Of a stretch of 64,000 bases of DNA, positions 22,501-30,486 are shown in pieces. Numbering within the stretch: position 1 is the stretch's first letter; each line of letters begins with the position of its first letter. The translations under genes were made by a program, and so were the position numbers. The DNA is taken from the NCBI RefSeq assembly GCF_017868775.1, contig NZ_CP053381.1, positions 1 to 64,000 on the forward strand, in the 5' to 3' direction. This DNA comes from Billgrantia sulfidoxydans (GTDB taxonomy: Bacteria; Pseudomonadota; Gammaproteobacteria; Pseudomonadales; Halomonadaceae). A model generated the notes under the pieces. The model saw only the letters and a program-made list of their open reading frames with translations, did no database searches and was not told where the DNA came from.

Positions 22501-22672
22501 GTCGTGCTCGCTGTCGATGGGTGGCGGATGCCGCGCCATTATAGGCCAGACGACGCCGCCTGCCGACGCGTTCGCTGGACGACAGGGCGACGGAGATGCT
22601 ACCTATAGGGGTTCTCTGCAGTGCAGCAGGCGCTGCGCCCCTCTGCGCCACTTTTCCTTCCGGGACACCAGG

Positions 22673-24187
22673 ATGCTCGAAGCTACCGTCAAGAAGATCC
22701 TCCAGGCTCACGTCTACGAGGCCGCACGTGAAACGCCGATCTCACCGGCTCCCTTCCTGTCGCGACGCTTCAACAACCAGATCCTGATCAAGCGCGAGGA
22801 CCTGCAGCCGGTCTACTCGTTCAAGATTCGCGGCGCCTACAACAAGATGGCGCAGCTCTCCGAGGAGCAGAAGGCCAGGGGCGTGATCGCCGCCTCGGCC
22901 GGCAACCACGCCCAGGGGCTGGCCCTGGCGGCCAGGCAGATGGGCGTCAAGGCGGTCATCGTGATGCCGCGCATCACCCCCGAGATCAAGGTCCAGGCGG
23001 TACGTGCGCGAGGGGCCAGGGTGGTGCTCAAGGGCGATGCCTTCGCCGCCGCCGCCGAGCACGCCCAGGAGCTGATGGCCGAGCACGGCTATACCTACAT
23101 CCCCCCCTTCGACGACATCGACGTCATCGCCGGCCAGGGCACCGTGGCCATGGAGATCCTGCGCCAGCATAGCGGCCCGCTGGATGCCATCTTCGTGCCG
23201 GTGGGCGGTGGCGGGCTGATCGCCGGCGTGGCGGCCTACGTCAAGTACCTGCGCCCCGACATCAAGGTGATCGGCGTCGAGGCCGAGGACAGCGCCTGTC
23301 TCAAGGCGGCACTCGCGGCCGGCAAGCGCGTGACCCTCGACCAGGTCGGGGTATTCGCCGAGGGCGTGGCGGTGGCGCAGATCGGCAAGGTGCCGTTCAA
23401 GATCATGCGCAACCTGGTCGACGACGTCATCACCGTCAATGCCGACGAGATGTGCGCGGCGGTCAAGGATATCTTCGACGACACCCGGGCGGTGTCGGAG
23501 ACGTCGGGGGCGCTATCGCTGGCCGGGCTCAAGAAGTACGTCCAGCAGACCGGCGTCGAGGGCCAGACCCTGCTGTGCATCAACTCCGGCGCCAACACCA
23601 ACTTCGACCGCCTGCAGCACATCGCCGAGCGTACCGAGCTCGGCGAGCAGCGCGAGGCGATCCTGGCCGTGACCATTCCCGAGCGGCCCGGCAGCTTCAA
23701 GAAGTTCTGCCGCACCATCGGCAAGCGCATGGTGACCGAATTCAACTACCGCTACGCCGACCCCGAGGAGGCGCATATCTTCGTCGGCGTGCAGGTCAAG
23801 CCGGGTGGCGAGGACCGGCTGTCGGTGATCGACAAGCTGCGCGAGGCGGGCTATCCGGTGGTCGACCTCACCGACAACGAACTGGCCAAGCTGCACATCC
23901 GCCATCTCGGCGGCGGGCGGCCCAAGCAGCACTTCGACGAGGAGGTCTATCGCTTCGAGTTCCCCGAGCGACCCGGCGCGCTGATGAACTTCCTCACCCA
24001 CCTGCCCCAGGACTGGAACATCTCGCTGTTCCACTATCGCAACCACGGTGCCGCCTTCGGGCGCGTGCTGGTCGGCATGCAGTTGCCCAACGGCGATCGC
24101 GCCCACGTCGAGGAGTACTTCGACGAGATCGGCTACCGCTACTGGAAGGAGTCGGACAACGACGCCTATCGCCTATTCATGGCCTGA
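22673..24187 (+). CDS. ilvA: Threonine ammonia-lyase, biosynthetic
   Basis: IlvA deaminates threonine to 2-oxobutanoate, the first committed step of isoleucine synthesis. The 504-residue protein has the PLP lysine K51 in PVYSFKIRGAYNKM, the SAGNHAQGLA loop, the glycine-rich PVGGGGLIAGVA, and two ACT-like regulatory repeats in about residues 330-504 (IPERPGSFKKF and FPERPGALMNF), which mark the feedback-inhibited biosynthetic form. The ATG at 22673 is preceded by a weak ribosome-binding site (ACCAGG). No leader-peptide attenuator was seen in the 170-bp gap to rpiA. Confidence 0.96.
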   Translation: MLEATVKKILQAHVYEAARETPISPAPFLSRRFNNQILIKREDLQPVYSFKIRGAYNKMAQLSEEQKARGVIAASAGNHAQGLALAARQMGVKAVIVMPRITPEIKVQAVRARGARVVLKGDAFAAAAEHAQELMAEHGYTYIPPFDDIDVIAGQGTVAMEILRQHSGPLDAIFVPVGGGGLIAGVAAYVKYLRPDIKVIGVEAEDSACLKAALAAGKRVTLDQVGVFAEGVAVAQIGKVPFKIMRNLVDDVITVNADEMCAAVKDIFDDTRAVSETSGALSLAGLKKYVQQTGVEGQTLLCINSGANTNFDRLQHIAERTELGEQREAILAVTIPERPGSFKKFCRTIGKRMVTEFNYRYADPEEAHIFVGVQVKPGGEDRLSVIDKLREAGYPVVDLTDNELAKLHIRHLGGGRPKQHFDEEVYRFEFPERPGALMNFLTHLPQDWNISLFHYRNHGAAFGRVLVGMQLPNGDRAHVEEYFDEIGYRYWKESDNDAYRLFMA

Positions 24188-24275
24188 ACGGCCGACGATT
24201 CGGTGGGTGAGCGTTGACTTACGCCAAAGCGCCGAATTGGCTTGGGTTTCATTTTGTAATCGCGCCTTGAAGCGG

Positions 24276-24305
24276 TTGTCATCAAACCGTTACAAGCCCT
24301 ATAGT
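24276..24305 (+). promoter_or_regulatory. Candidate sigma-70 promoter of the micro-protein gene
   Basis: TTGTCA (24276-24281) and TATAGT (24300-24305) are separated by 18 bp, each one or two changes from consensus, in an AT-rich stretch that stands out from its surroundings. It lies 64 bp before the small gene at 24369. Confidence 0.55.
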
Positions 24306-24368
24306 CGGCGCTGTCGCGGGCGACTGCGACGCCCTTCACATCATGGGAACGTCAGGGAGCAGGTAATA

Positions 24369-24464
24369 ATGAAGCGTAAGCCCGATCTGGTCATGGCACT
24401 GGTGCTGGCGTTTGGCATTGGTGTGGTGGTCACCGGCTATGCCCAGGCGCTGACAGGCGGCTGA
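24369..24464 (+). CDS. Small single-span membrane or exported protein, 31 aa
   Basis: An ATG preceded by a purine-rich GGGAGCAGG opens a 31-codon frame. The product has a basic start (MKRKPD), a hydrophobic core (VMALVLAFGIGVVVTGY) and an AQA that could be a signal-peptidase site, followed by six residues. It may be a tiny inner-membrane protein or an exported peptide. It has its own promoter candidate and a strong terminator directly after it, which argues for a real transcription unit. I do not recognise the family, and no function is proposed. Confidence 0.5.
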   Translation: MKRKPDLVMALVLAFGIGVVVTGYAQALTGG

Positions 24465-24498
24465 GTCGGCGGACAGTGCCATGAGTAGATGATCCCAC

Positions 24499-24530
24499 AA
24501 CCGGCCGGAGCCCTGCTTCGGCCGGTTTTT
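24499..24530 (+). terminator. Intrinsic terminator after the small gene
   Basis: CCGGCCGGAG (24501-24510) pairs with CTTCGGCCGG with one G-T wobble, and the stem is followed by T5 (24526-24530). It lies between the small gene and the convergent fau gene. Confidence 0.85.
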
Positions 24531-24551
24531 CATGGCGACTGGCAACGCCGC

Positions 24552-25181
24552 TCAGGGGCGCACGACCCGCGCGTCGCTGACGATGGCGTCCAGCGGCACG
24601 TCCCACGGCGCCGTCGGCAGGCGATCCACCCGCTGGCAATCGTGGGCCAGACCGATCAGCGTGGGGCGTGGGCCGGGGCGCCGGGTGAAGGCGAGGCTGC
24701 GGTCGTAGAAGCCGCCGCCCATGCCCATGCGCTGGCCCTGGTCGTCGAAGCCCACCAGCGGCAGCAGGATCAGGTCCAGCGCCCAGGTCGCCCGCCGCCG
24801 GGCACGGTGGGCGCCATGGCGCGTTTGTGGCTCGGGGATGCCGAAGCGGTTGCGCCGCATGGGCGTGCCGGGATGGTAGTGGACGAACCACAGGCTATTG
24901 TCCGACAGCGGCTTGAGCACGGGCAGGTAGACGCGAACCCCGCGGCGCGACAGCCAGGGAATCAGCGGCCGGGGGTCGATCTCGCCATCGTTGGGCAGGT
25001 AGAGCGCCACGCGCCTGGCGCGTTGCACCTCGGGTAGCTGGCGCAGGCGTCGGCACAGGGTCAGGTCGGCTCGTCGGCGCTGGCGCGGGCTCAGCGCACG
25101 GCGGCGATGCCGCAGCGCCTGGCGCAGCTGGCGCCGGGAAGCGAAGTCTTCGCTGACGAGGGGGTCTTGCAGGGCATGCAT
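24552..25181 (-). CDS. fau: 5-formyltetrahydrofolate cyclo-ligase
   Basis: This enzyme (YgfA/MTHFS) converts 5-formyl-THF to 5,10-methenyl-THF with ATP. The 209-residue protein has an Arg-rich N-terminus (RRQLRQALRHRRRALS), YLPNDGEIDPRPLI and the conserved LLPLVGFDDQGQRMGMGGGFYDR substrate/ATP region. The gene lies directly behind the 6S RNA gene, as in E. coli (zapA-ssrS-ygfA), and may be co-transcribed with it. Confidence 0.93.
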   Translation of the reverse strand: MHALQDPLVSEDFASRRQLRQALRHRRRALSPRQRRRADLTLCRRLRQLPEVQRARRVALYLPNDGEIDPRPLIPWLSRRGVRVYLPVLKPLSDNSLWFVHYHPGTPMRRNRFGIPEPQTRHGAHRARRRATWALDLILLPLVGFDDQGQRMGMGGGFYDRSLAFTRRPGPRPTLIGLAHDCQRVDRLPTAPWDVPLDAIVSDARVVRP

Positions 25182-25185
25182 GATA

Positions 25186-25377
25186 CGGTGGAGTTCCCCA
25201 GAGTGCCGCTGTCGTTCTGGCCCTTGAACCCTTGGTTCAAGGTGGGTGGCCGCAGCCGAACCGTCAGGCTTTCCGACGCACGGACATGCACACGGGTCCG
25301 GCTAGCCGATGGCCGCCCTGGGTATTGCTCATAGGCTCGAGGGACTTCAACGACTGGCCAACACCCCAGGGAACACC
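25186..25377 (-). ncRNA. ssrS: 6S RNA
   Basis: 6S RNA mimics an open promoter and sequesters sigma-70 RNA polymerase in stationary phase. Read on the minus strand, the region starts GGUGUUCCCUGGGGUGUU, which pairs with the 3' end (GGCACTCTGGGGAAC) to form the closing stem, and contains the hallmark 3' hairpin CCTTGAACCAAGGGTTCAAGG (arms CCTTGAAC and GTTCAAGG, 25220-25242). Length is about 190 nt. It sits between zapA and fau, the conserved location. Ends are estimated to within a few bases. Confidence 0.92.
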
Positions 25378-25380
25378 TTC

Positions 25381-25409
25381 ATCCTATCAGAGCTCACGGG
25401 CCGGTCCAA
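25381..25409 (-). promoter_or_regulatory. Promoter of 6S RNA
   Basis: On the minus strand TTGGAC (25404-25409) and TAGGAT (25381-25386) are spaced 17 bp apart, placing the transcription start at about 25374-25377, the expected 5' end of the 6S RNA. The promoter overlaps the 3' end of the upstream gene zapA region by only a few bases. Confidence 0.6.
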
Positions 25410-25411
25410 CG

Positions 25412-25732
25412 TCATTCGGCAGGAGTTATGTTACCCGGCGCCGCCGCCGCCATGGCCTGCTCCAGACGTTCGCTCAGCCGATCGAGCTGCTGCTCCTCGT
25501 GGCGCCGGGTATCCAGCACCTCGAGCAGTTCATGGGTGATGTTGAGCGCGGCCATGAGGGCCACGCGCTCGCTGCCGAGCAGGTTGTTCTGGGAGTGGAT
25601 GCCCTGCATGGCCCGATCGAGATAGCGGGCGGCCCGCTCCAGCTTGCGCTCTTCGCCGGCGTTGCAGGCGAACACGTAGTGCCGGCCCAGCAGGGTCACC
25701 TGTGCGGTGGGGCGATTGGCGTCGTCGCTCAT
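25412..25732 (-). CDS. zapA: Cell division protein ZapA
   Basis: ZapA binds and bundles FtsZ at the division ring. The 106-residue protein has the N-terminal beta strands (AQVTLLGRHYVFAC) of the ZapA head and a long C-terminal coiled coil (NLLGSERVALMAALNITHELLEVL and following charged heptads). The ATG at 25732 (MSDDANRP) is preferred to an upstream Met that adds 18 non-conserved residues. It is divergent from ygfB and upstream of 6S RNA, the usual gammaproteobacterial order. Confidence 0.92.
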   Translation of the reverse strand: MSDDANRPTAQVTLLGRHYVFACNAGEERKLERAARYLDRAMQGIHSQNNLLGSERVALMAALNITHELLEVLDTRRHEEQQLDRLSERLEQAMAAAAPGNITPAE

Positions 25733-25882
25733 GGCGGGCTCCGGTGTCGGCTTGTCGGCCCGATGCGTTAACATCCGGTGGAACAAGACACATCAATTCA
25801 GCCATTCACTATAAGAGAGCCCTTCCCAGGCGGTCAACGCAGCGGAGGCGGCTCAGCGCCATTCGACAAGAGGTTTTCCGCA

Positions 25883-26458
25883 ATGTCACCGATCGACGAT
25901 CGTCCGGATTTCTCCACCCTGGCCGACCTCTTCCTCTCCCATGGCAGCATGCAGTCGCCGGCCTTTCTCGACGGTCGGCTATGCGCCGAGCTGGCGCTGC
26001 ACGATCTCGGCGCCGAGGCCTGGCTGGAGGAGGTTTGCCAAGGTCTCGGCGTCGAGCAGCCACGTGATCGCGAGAGCGCCGAAGCGCTGCTGGCCTGGCG
26101 TCGCCAGACCCTGGAGGCGCTCGCCGACAGTGGCCTCAACTACGAGCCGCTGCTGCCCGACGATCTCTTCTCTCTGGCCGAGCGTGCCCGCGGCCTGCAG
26201 GAGTGGACCCTCGGCTTCCTCGAGGTGATCGAGGCTGCCGGCGACGGGCCGCGGCAGGGCTGGTCGCAGGCGCTGCGCGAGGCGATCGACGACCTCGAGG
26301 CGCTGGGCGCCATGGAGACCGACCTCGAGGAGAGCGCCGAGAACGAGAACGATCTCTTCGCGCTGACCGAGCACGCCCGCATGGCGGCGATGCTGCTCTA
26401 CACCGAGCAGCATCCGGGCCAGCCGCAGGTGGAGAACGGCGAGCCCACTCGCCACTAG
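25883..26458 (+). CDS. UPF0149 / YgfB family protein
   Basis: The 191-residue protein matches the YgfB/UPF0149 family (PF03695): FSTLADLFLSHGSMQSPAFLDGRLCAELA at the N-terminus and the acidic C-terminal YTEQHP region. Molecular function of the family was long unknown; work in Pseudomonas has linked YgfB to regulation of the AmpDh3 amidase and beta-lactam resistance (from memory). The ATG at 25883 gives the family start. It precedes pepP-ubiH-ubiI, as in E. coli, and is likely their first gene. Confidence 0.88.
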   Translation: MSPIDDRPDFSTLADLFLSHGSMQSPAFLDGRLCAELALHDLGAEAWLEEVCQGLGVEQPRDRESAEALLAWRRQTLEALADSGLNYEPLLPDDLFSLAERARGLQEWTLGFLEVIEAAGDGPRQGWSQALREAIDDLEALGAMETDLEESAENENDLFALTEHARMAAMLLYTEQHPGQPQVENGEPTRH

Positions 26459-26509
26459 GCCGAGAAAATCGGCTCTCCGATTCCCTTCCGTAGCCAGCAA
26501 GGAGCCAAG

Positions 26510-27847
26510 ATGCTGCCCGATCCTCTTCCCCGCCCCGCCCCGATCGGCAACGACGAATATCGTGCCCGGCGCGCGGCGCTGATGCAGCGCCTGCCGGCGG
26601 ACAGCGCCGTGCTGTTGCTCGGCGCTACCCTGACTACCCGCTCGCGCGACAGCGACTACCCCTTCCGCCAGAACAGCGATTTCCACTATCTCACCGGCTT
26701 TCCCGAGCCCGACGCCTTGCTGCTGCTGCTGCCGGGGCGCGGCGAGGGCGAAAGCGTGCTGTTCTGCCAGGATCGTGACCCCGCGCTGGAGGCCTGGACC
26801 GGTCGCCGGCTGGGGGCCGAAGGTGCCGTACGCGAGCACGGCGTCGACCAGGCCTTCGAGAACGTCGAGCGCGATGAGCGCCTGGAGACGCTGCTCGACG
26901 GCCGCCCTGCCCTCTACCTGCTGCTCGAGGACGGCGAGGCCATGGCGCTGGCCGATGACGTCCGCGGGCGCCTGGCGGCCAGGGCGCGCCGCGGCGCCCG
27001 GCCGCCGCAGAGCTACGTCGACCTGGCGCCGTTGCTGCACGAGCAGCGCCTGATCAAGAGCGAGAACGAGCTCGCGCTGATGCGGCATGCGGCGCAAATC
27101 TCGGCGCTGGCGCACCGACGTGCCATGCGTGCGGCGCGCCCCGGCCTGGCCGAATACCATCTGCAGGCCGAGCTGGAGCACGAGTTCCGCTGGCACGGCG
27201 GCAGCGGGCCGGCCTACGCCAGCATCGTGGGTGGCGGTGCCAACGCCTGTGTGCTGCACTACGTCGAGAATAACGCGCCGTTACATGACGGTGCGCTGGT
27301 GCTGATCGACGCCGGCGCGGAGTTCGACCTCTACGCCGGCGACATCACCCGCACCTTCCCGGTCGGCGGTCGCTTCGACGAAGCCCAGCGCGCGCTGTAC
27401 GAGATGGTGCTGGCGGCGCAGGAGCGTGCCGTCGCGGCGGTTCGCCCCGGTGCGACCCTGACCGCGATCCACGACGGCGTGGTGCGCGACCTCACCGCGG
27501 GGTTGATTCGGCTTGGCCTGCTCGCCGGCGACGTCGAGGCGCGCATCGAGGACGAGAGCTACAAGCGCTTCTACCTGCACTCGACCTCGCACTGGCTGGG
27601 ACTCGACGTCCACGACGTGGGGGAGTATCGCCTCGAGGGCCAGCCGCGGCCGCTGGCGCCGGGCATGGTCCTGACGGTGGAGCCCGGGCTGTACATCCCG
27701 GCCGACGAGGATATTCCCCGGCAGTTTCGCGGCATCGGCATTCGCATCGAGGACGATGTCGCGGTGACCGCCGAGGGGCACGAGGTATTGACCGCCGAGG
27801 TTCCCAAGCAGGTAGCGGAAATCGAGGCCTTGATGGCCAAGGATTGA
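26510..27847 (+). CDS. pepP: Xaa-Pro aminopeptidase P
   Basis: PepP removes an N-terminal residue adjacent to proline. The 445-residue protein has the N-terminal creatinase-like domain (FRQNSDFHYLTGFPEPDA) and the C-terminal pita-bread metallopeptidase domain with the di-manganese ligands in IDAGAEFDLYAGDITRTFP, LHSTSHWLGLDVHD, LTVEPGLYIP and GIRIEDDV. The ATG at 26510 has AAGGAG 7 nt upstream. It follows ygfB by about 50 bp and precedes the ubiquinone hydroxylase genes, the conserved block. Confidence 0.95.
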   Translation: MLPDPLPRPAPIGNDEYRARRAALMQRLPADSAVLLLGATLTTRSRDSDYPFRQNSDFHYLTGFPEPDALLLLLPGRGEGESVLFCQDRDPALEAWTGRRLGAEGAVREHGVDQAFENVERDERLETLLDGRPALYLLLEDGEAMALADDVRGRLAARARRGARPPQSYVDLAPLLHEQRLIKSENELALMRHAAQISALAHRRAMRAARPGLAEYHLQAELEHEFRWHGGSGPAYASIVGGGANACVLHYVENNAPLHDGALVLIDAGAEFDLYAGDITRTFPVGGRFDEAQRALYEMVLAAQERAVAAVRPGATLTAIHDGVVRDLTAGLIRLGLLAGDVEARIEDESYKRFYLHSTSHWLGLDVHDVGEYRLEGQPRPLAPGMVLTVEPGLYIPADEDIPRQFRGIGIRIEDDVAVTAEGHEVLTAEVPKQVAEIEALMAKD

Positions 27848-27924
27848 CCAGGGGGAGAGATAGCTTTCATGGAATTACGTAAATTACGTTACGCTATGGA
27901 CGGCCGTCGCAGCGGCCTGGTGGC

Positions 27925-29136
27925 ATGAGCGTGCGGGTCGATCGCCAGGTGGATATCGCCATCGTCGGTGGCGGCCTGGTGGGGGCCAGCCTGGCCTGTG
28001 CCCTGGCGCCGCTGATCGAGCGCCGCGGCCTGTCGGTCGCGGTAATCGAGGCCGCGCCCCTCCTCGACAGCGCCGCGGCGCCCTGGCAGCCCAGCTTCGA
28101 TGCGCGCGCCAGCGCCATCGCCCAGGGCTCGGCGGAGCGTTTCCGGGCCATGGGGCTGTGGCAGGCGATGGCCGAGCAGGCGTCGGCCATCCTGCGCATT
28201 CACGTCAGCGAACGGGGCCGGCTGGGCGTGACCCGCCTCACCGCCGCCGAGCTCGGTCAGCCGGCGCTGGGCTACGTCATCCCCAACGTCTGGATGGGGC
28301 GCGTCATGCACCGGCGCCTGGCCGAGCTGCCGATCGAGTGGCACTGCCCGGCCAGCGTGGAGACGATCGAGCCCGAGGCGGAAGGCTATCGACTCGCCCT
28401 CTCCGATGGCTGTACGCTGCGGGCCGGCCTGACGGTACTGGCCGACGGCGGCCGCTCGGGGCTCAAGGAGCAACTGGGCATCGCCAGCGACGCGGCGCCC
28501 TACGACCAGGTGGCGTTGATCGCCAACGTCGAGATGAGCCGGCCCCACGACGGTGTCGCCTACGAGCGCTTCACCCGCGAGGGGCCGATTGCGCTGCTGC
28601 CCCTGCCTGGGCAGCAGATGGCGCTGGTATGGACCCACCGCGCGGGGCGGGAGAAGGACCGGCTGGCGCTCGGCGACGGCGACTTCCTGGCCGAGCTGCA
28701 GCAGGCCTTCGGCGATCGCGCAGGCCGCTTCCGCCGCGTCGGCAGCCGCCACGCCTACCCGCTGACGCTGGTCACCGCGCGGGAAACCGTGCGGCCGGGG
28801 CTGGCGGTGCTGGGCAACGCCGCCCATTCGCTCCACCCCGTGGCCGGCCAAGGCTTCAATCTGGCGCTGCGCGGCGTGACCGACCTGGTGGCGGCGCTCG
28901 AACCGGCGCTGGCCGGCGGCGAGCCGCTCGGCAGCATGCTGGTGTTGCGCGACTTCGAGGCCAGGCGCATCGTCGACCGCCACCAGGTGATCCGCTTCAG
29001 CGATGGCCTGGTGCGCCTGTTCGGCATCGACAACGCCCTGCTGGCCCATGCCCGGGCGGCGGGGTTGGTGGGGCTCAACCTGCTCGGCCCGCTGCGCCGC
29101 GGCCTGGCTCGCCGGGCCATGGGGTTGGAGCGCTGA
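27925..29136 (+). CDS. ubiH: Ubiquinone biosynthesis FAD-dependent hydroxylase UbiH
   Basis: UbiH hydroxylates 2-octaprenyl-6-methoxyphenol in ubiquinone synthesis. The 403-residue flavoprotein monooxygenase has the FAD-binding IAIVGGGLVGASLACAL, the DG motif VLADGGRSGL and the late LGNAAHSLHPVAGQGFNLALRG motif typical of the UbiH/UbiF/UbiI family. Assignment to UbiH over UbiI rests on gene order (ygfB-pepP-ubiH-ubiI in E. coli). The 77-bp gap to pepP is AT-rich with repeated TTACG elements near 27876-27893 and may hold a promoter. Confidence 0.9.
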   Translation: MSVRVDRQVDIAIVGGGLVGASLACALAPLIERRGLSVAVIEAAPLLDSAAAPWQPSFDARASAIAQGSAERFRAMGLWQAMAEQASAILRIHVSERGRLGVTRLTAAELGQPALGYVIPNVWMGRVMHRRLAELPIEWHCPASVETIEPEAEGYRLALSDGCTLRAGLTVLADGGRSGLKEQLGIASDAAPYDQVALIANVEMSRPHDGVAYERFTREGPIALLPLPGQQMALVWTHRAGREKDRLALGDGDFLAELQQAFGDRAGRFRRVGSRHAYPLTLVTARETVRPGLAVLGNAAHSLHPVAGQGFNLALRGVTDLVAALEPALAGGEPLGSMLVLRDFEARRIVDRHQVIRFSDGLVRLFGIDNALLAHARAAGLVGLNLLGPLRRGLARRAMGLER

Positions 29137-29199
29137 AGCGCCGCCGGGACGAGCGGCCGTGCCCCATCTCCGCGGGGGCCGCAAACGAGAGAGGAAGCC

Positions 29200-30444
29200 A
29201 TGACGGATACGGCGGGGCCGACAACGCGATACGACGTCATTGTGGTGGGGGGCGGCATGGTAGGCGCCGCGTTGGCGGCGCTGCTGGGCCAGGCGGGGGT
29301 CGCCGTGGCCCTGCTCGATCCGCGCCCTGCGCCGCTGGCGGCCGACGAGGTGGGCATCGGCCTGCCGGCGATGCGCGTCAGCGCCCTGACGCCGGTGTCC
29401 CAGCGCCTGCTCGAGGGCCTGGGGGCCTGGCCGTGGATGGCGGCACGTCGGGTGACCCCCTATCGCTTCATGCAGGTGTGGGACGGTGAAGGCAGCGGCG
29501 AGGTGAGCTTCTCGGCGGAACAGGCCGGCGTGCCGCTGCTTGGTCACATCGTCGAGAACGACGTGATCCTGGCGGCGCTGGAGCGGCGCCTGGGCGCCTT
29601 GCCCTCGGTCTCCGTGCTGCTGGGCACGCGGGTGACCGGGCTGGGCGAAGGGAAGGCGGGGCGCGAGGTGGCGCTCGAGGACGGCCGCCGGCTGTCGGCG
29701 CCGCTGGTGGTGGCGGCCGATGGGGCGCGCTCGCCGCTGCGCGAGATGGCGGGCATTGCGGTCGAGGCTCGCGATACCGGTCATGTTGCGGTGGTGACCA
29801 CGGTGCGCACCGAGCGCGAGCACGGCGGCGTGGCGCGGCAGGTGTTCCTGGCGTCGGGACCGCTGGCGTTCCTGCCGCTGACGGTCGCGGGCGATGCGCA
29901 CTACTGTTCGATCGTCTGGTCGACCTCACCGGAAGAGGCCGCACGCTTGACCGCGCTCCCCCCCGTGGCGTTGGGAAGCGAGCTGGAGGCGGCCTTCGAG
30001 GCTCGCCTGGGCGCGGTGGAGGTGGTCGACCGGGCATTGGCGGTGCCCCTGACCCAGCGTCATGCCGAGCGCTACGTGCAGCCGGGTTTCGCGCTGGTGG
30101 GCGATGCGGCCCACAGCATCCACCCGCTGGCGGGCCAGGGTGTCAACCTGGGGCTGATGGACGTGGCCGTGCTGGCCGAGGAGCTCCTCGTCGCGCGTCG
30201 TCGTGGCATTCCCTTGGGCGAGCCGCGCATGCTCGAGCGCTACGCCCGCCGCCGACGCGGCGACAACGCCGCCATGCTGGCGCTGATGGACGGCTTCCGC
30301 CTGCTGTTCGGCACGCGCCACCCGCTGGCCACCCTGACGCGCAACCTCGGCCTTTCCGGCGTCGACCGGCTCACGCCGGTCAAGCGGCTGCTCATGCGCC
30401 AGGCGATCGGCGAGCGCGGCCGACTGCCGGCCTCCTGTCGCTGA
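29200..30444 (+). CDS. ubiI: Ubiquinone biosynthesis FAD-dependent hydroxylase UbiI
   Basis: UbiI (VisC) adds the C5 hydroxyl to 2-octaprenylphenol. The 414-residue protein is paralogous to the neighbouring UbiH: VIVVGGGMVGAALAALL at the N-terminus, VVAADGARSPLREMAGI and LVGDAAHSIHPLAGQGVNLGLMD. It has a good ribosome-binding site (GAGAGAGGAAG). Distinction from UbiF or UbiH by sequence alone is not certain; position argues for UbiI. Confidence 0.88.
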   Translation: MTDTAGPTTRYDVIVVGGGMVGAALAALLGQAGVAVALLDPRPAPLAADEVGIGLPAMRVSALTPVSQRLLEGLGAWPWMAARRVTPYRFMQVWDGEGSGEVSFSAEQAGVPLLGHIVENDVILAALERRLGALPSVSVLLGTRVTGLGEGKAGREVALEDGRRLSAPLVVAADGARSPLREMAGIAVEARDTGHVAVVTTVRTEREHGGVARQVFLASGPLAFLPLTVAGDAHYCSIVWSTSPEEAARLTALPPVALGSELEAAFEARLGAVEVVDRALAVPLTQRHAERYVQPGFALVGDAAHSIHPLAGQGVNLGLMDVAVLAEELLVARRRGIPLGEPRMLERYARRRRGDNAAMLALMDGFRLLFGTRHPLATLTRNLGLSGVDRLTPVKRLLMRQAIGERGRLPASCR

Positions 30445-30447
30445 GAG

Positions 30448-30478
30448 GTGTCCCGGCCCGAGTCGAGGGCCAGGACAC
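30448..30478. terminator. Hairpin between convergent ubiI and ctpA
   Basis: GTGTCC-C-GGCCC and GGGCC-A-GGACAC form a stem with one mismatch around a 7-nt loop. There is no T-run, so it is a weak or bidirectional terminator candidate in the 42-bp convergent gap. Confidence 0.45.
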
Positions 30479-30486
30479 GCTCTGCC

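Noticed and set aside
22725..22742. parS-like CACGTGAAAC in the 5' part of ilvA
   Set aside because: Only the right half matches; the left arm (GGCCG) does not resemble TGTTT, so it is a chance half-site.
27889..29901. 670-codon minus-strand open frame across ubiH and ubiI
   Set aside because: It spans two real genes on the other strand and reads as low-complexity Arg/His/Gln-rich sequence.
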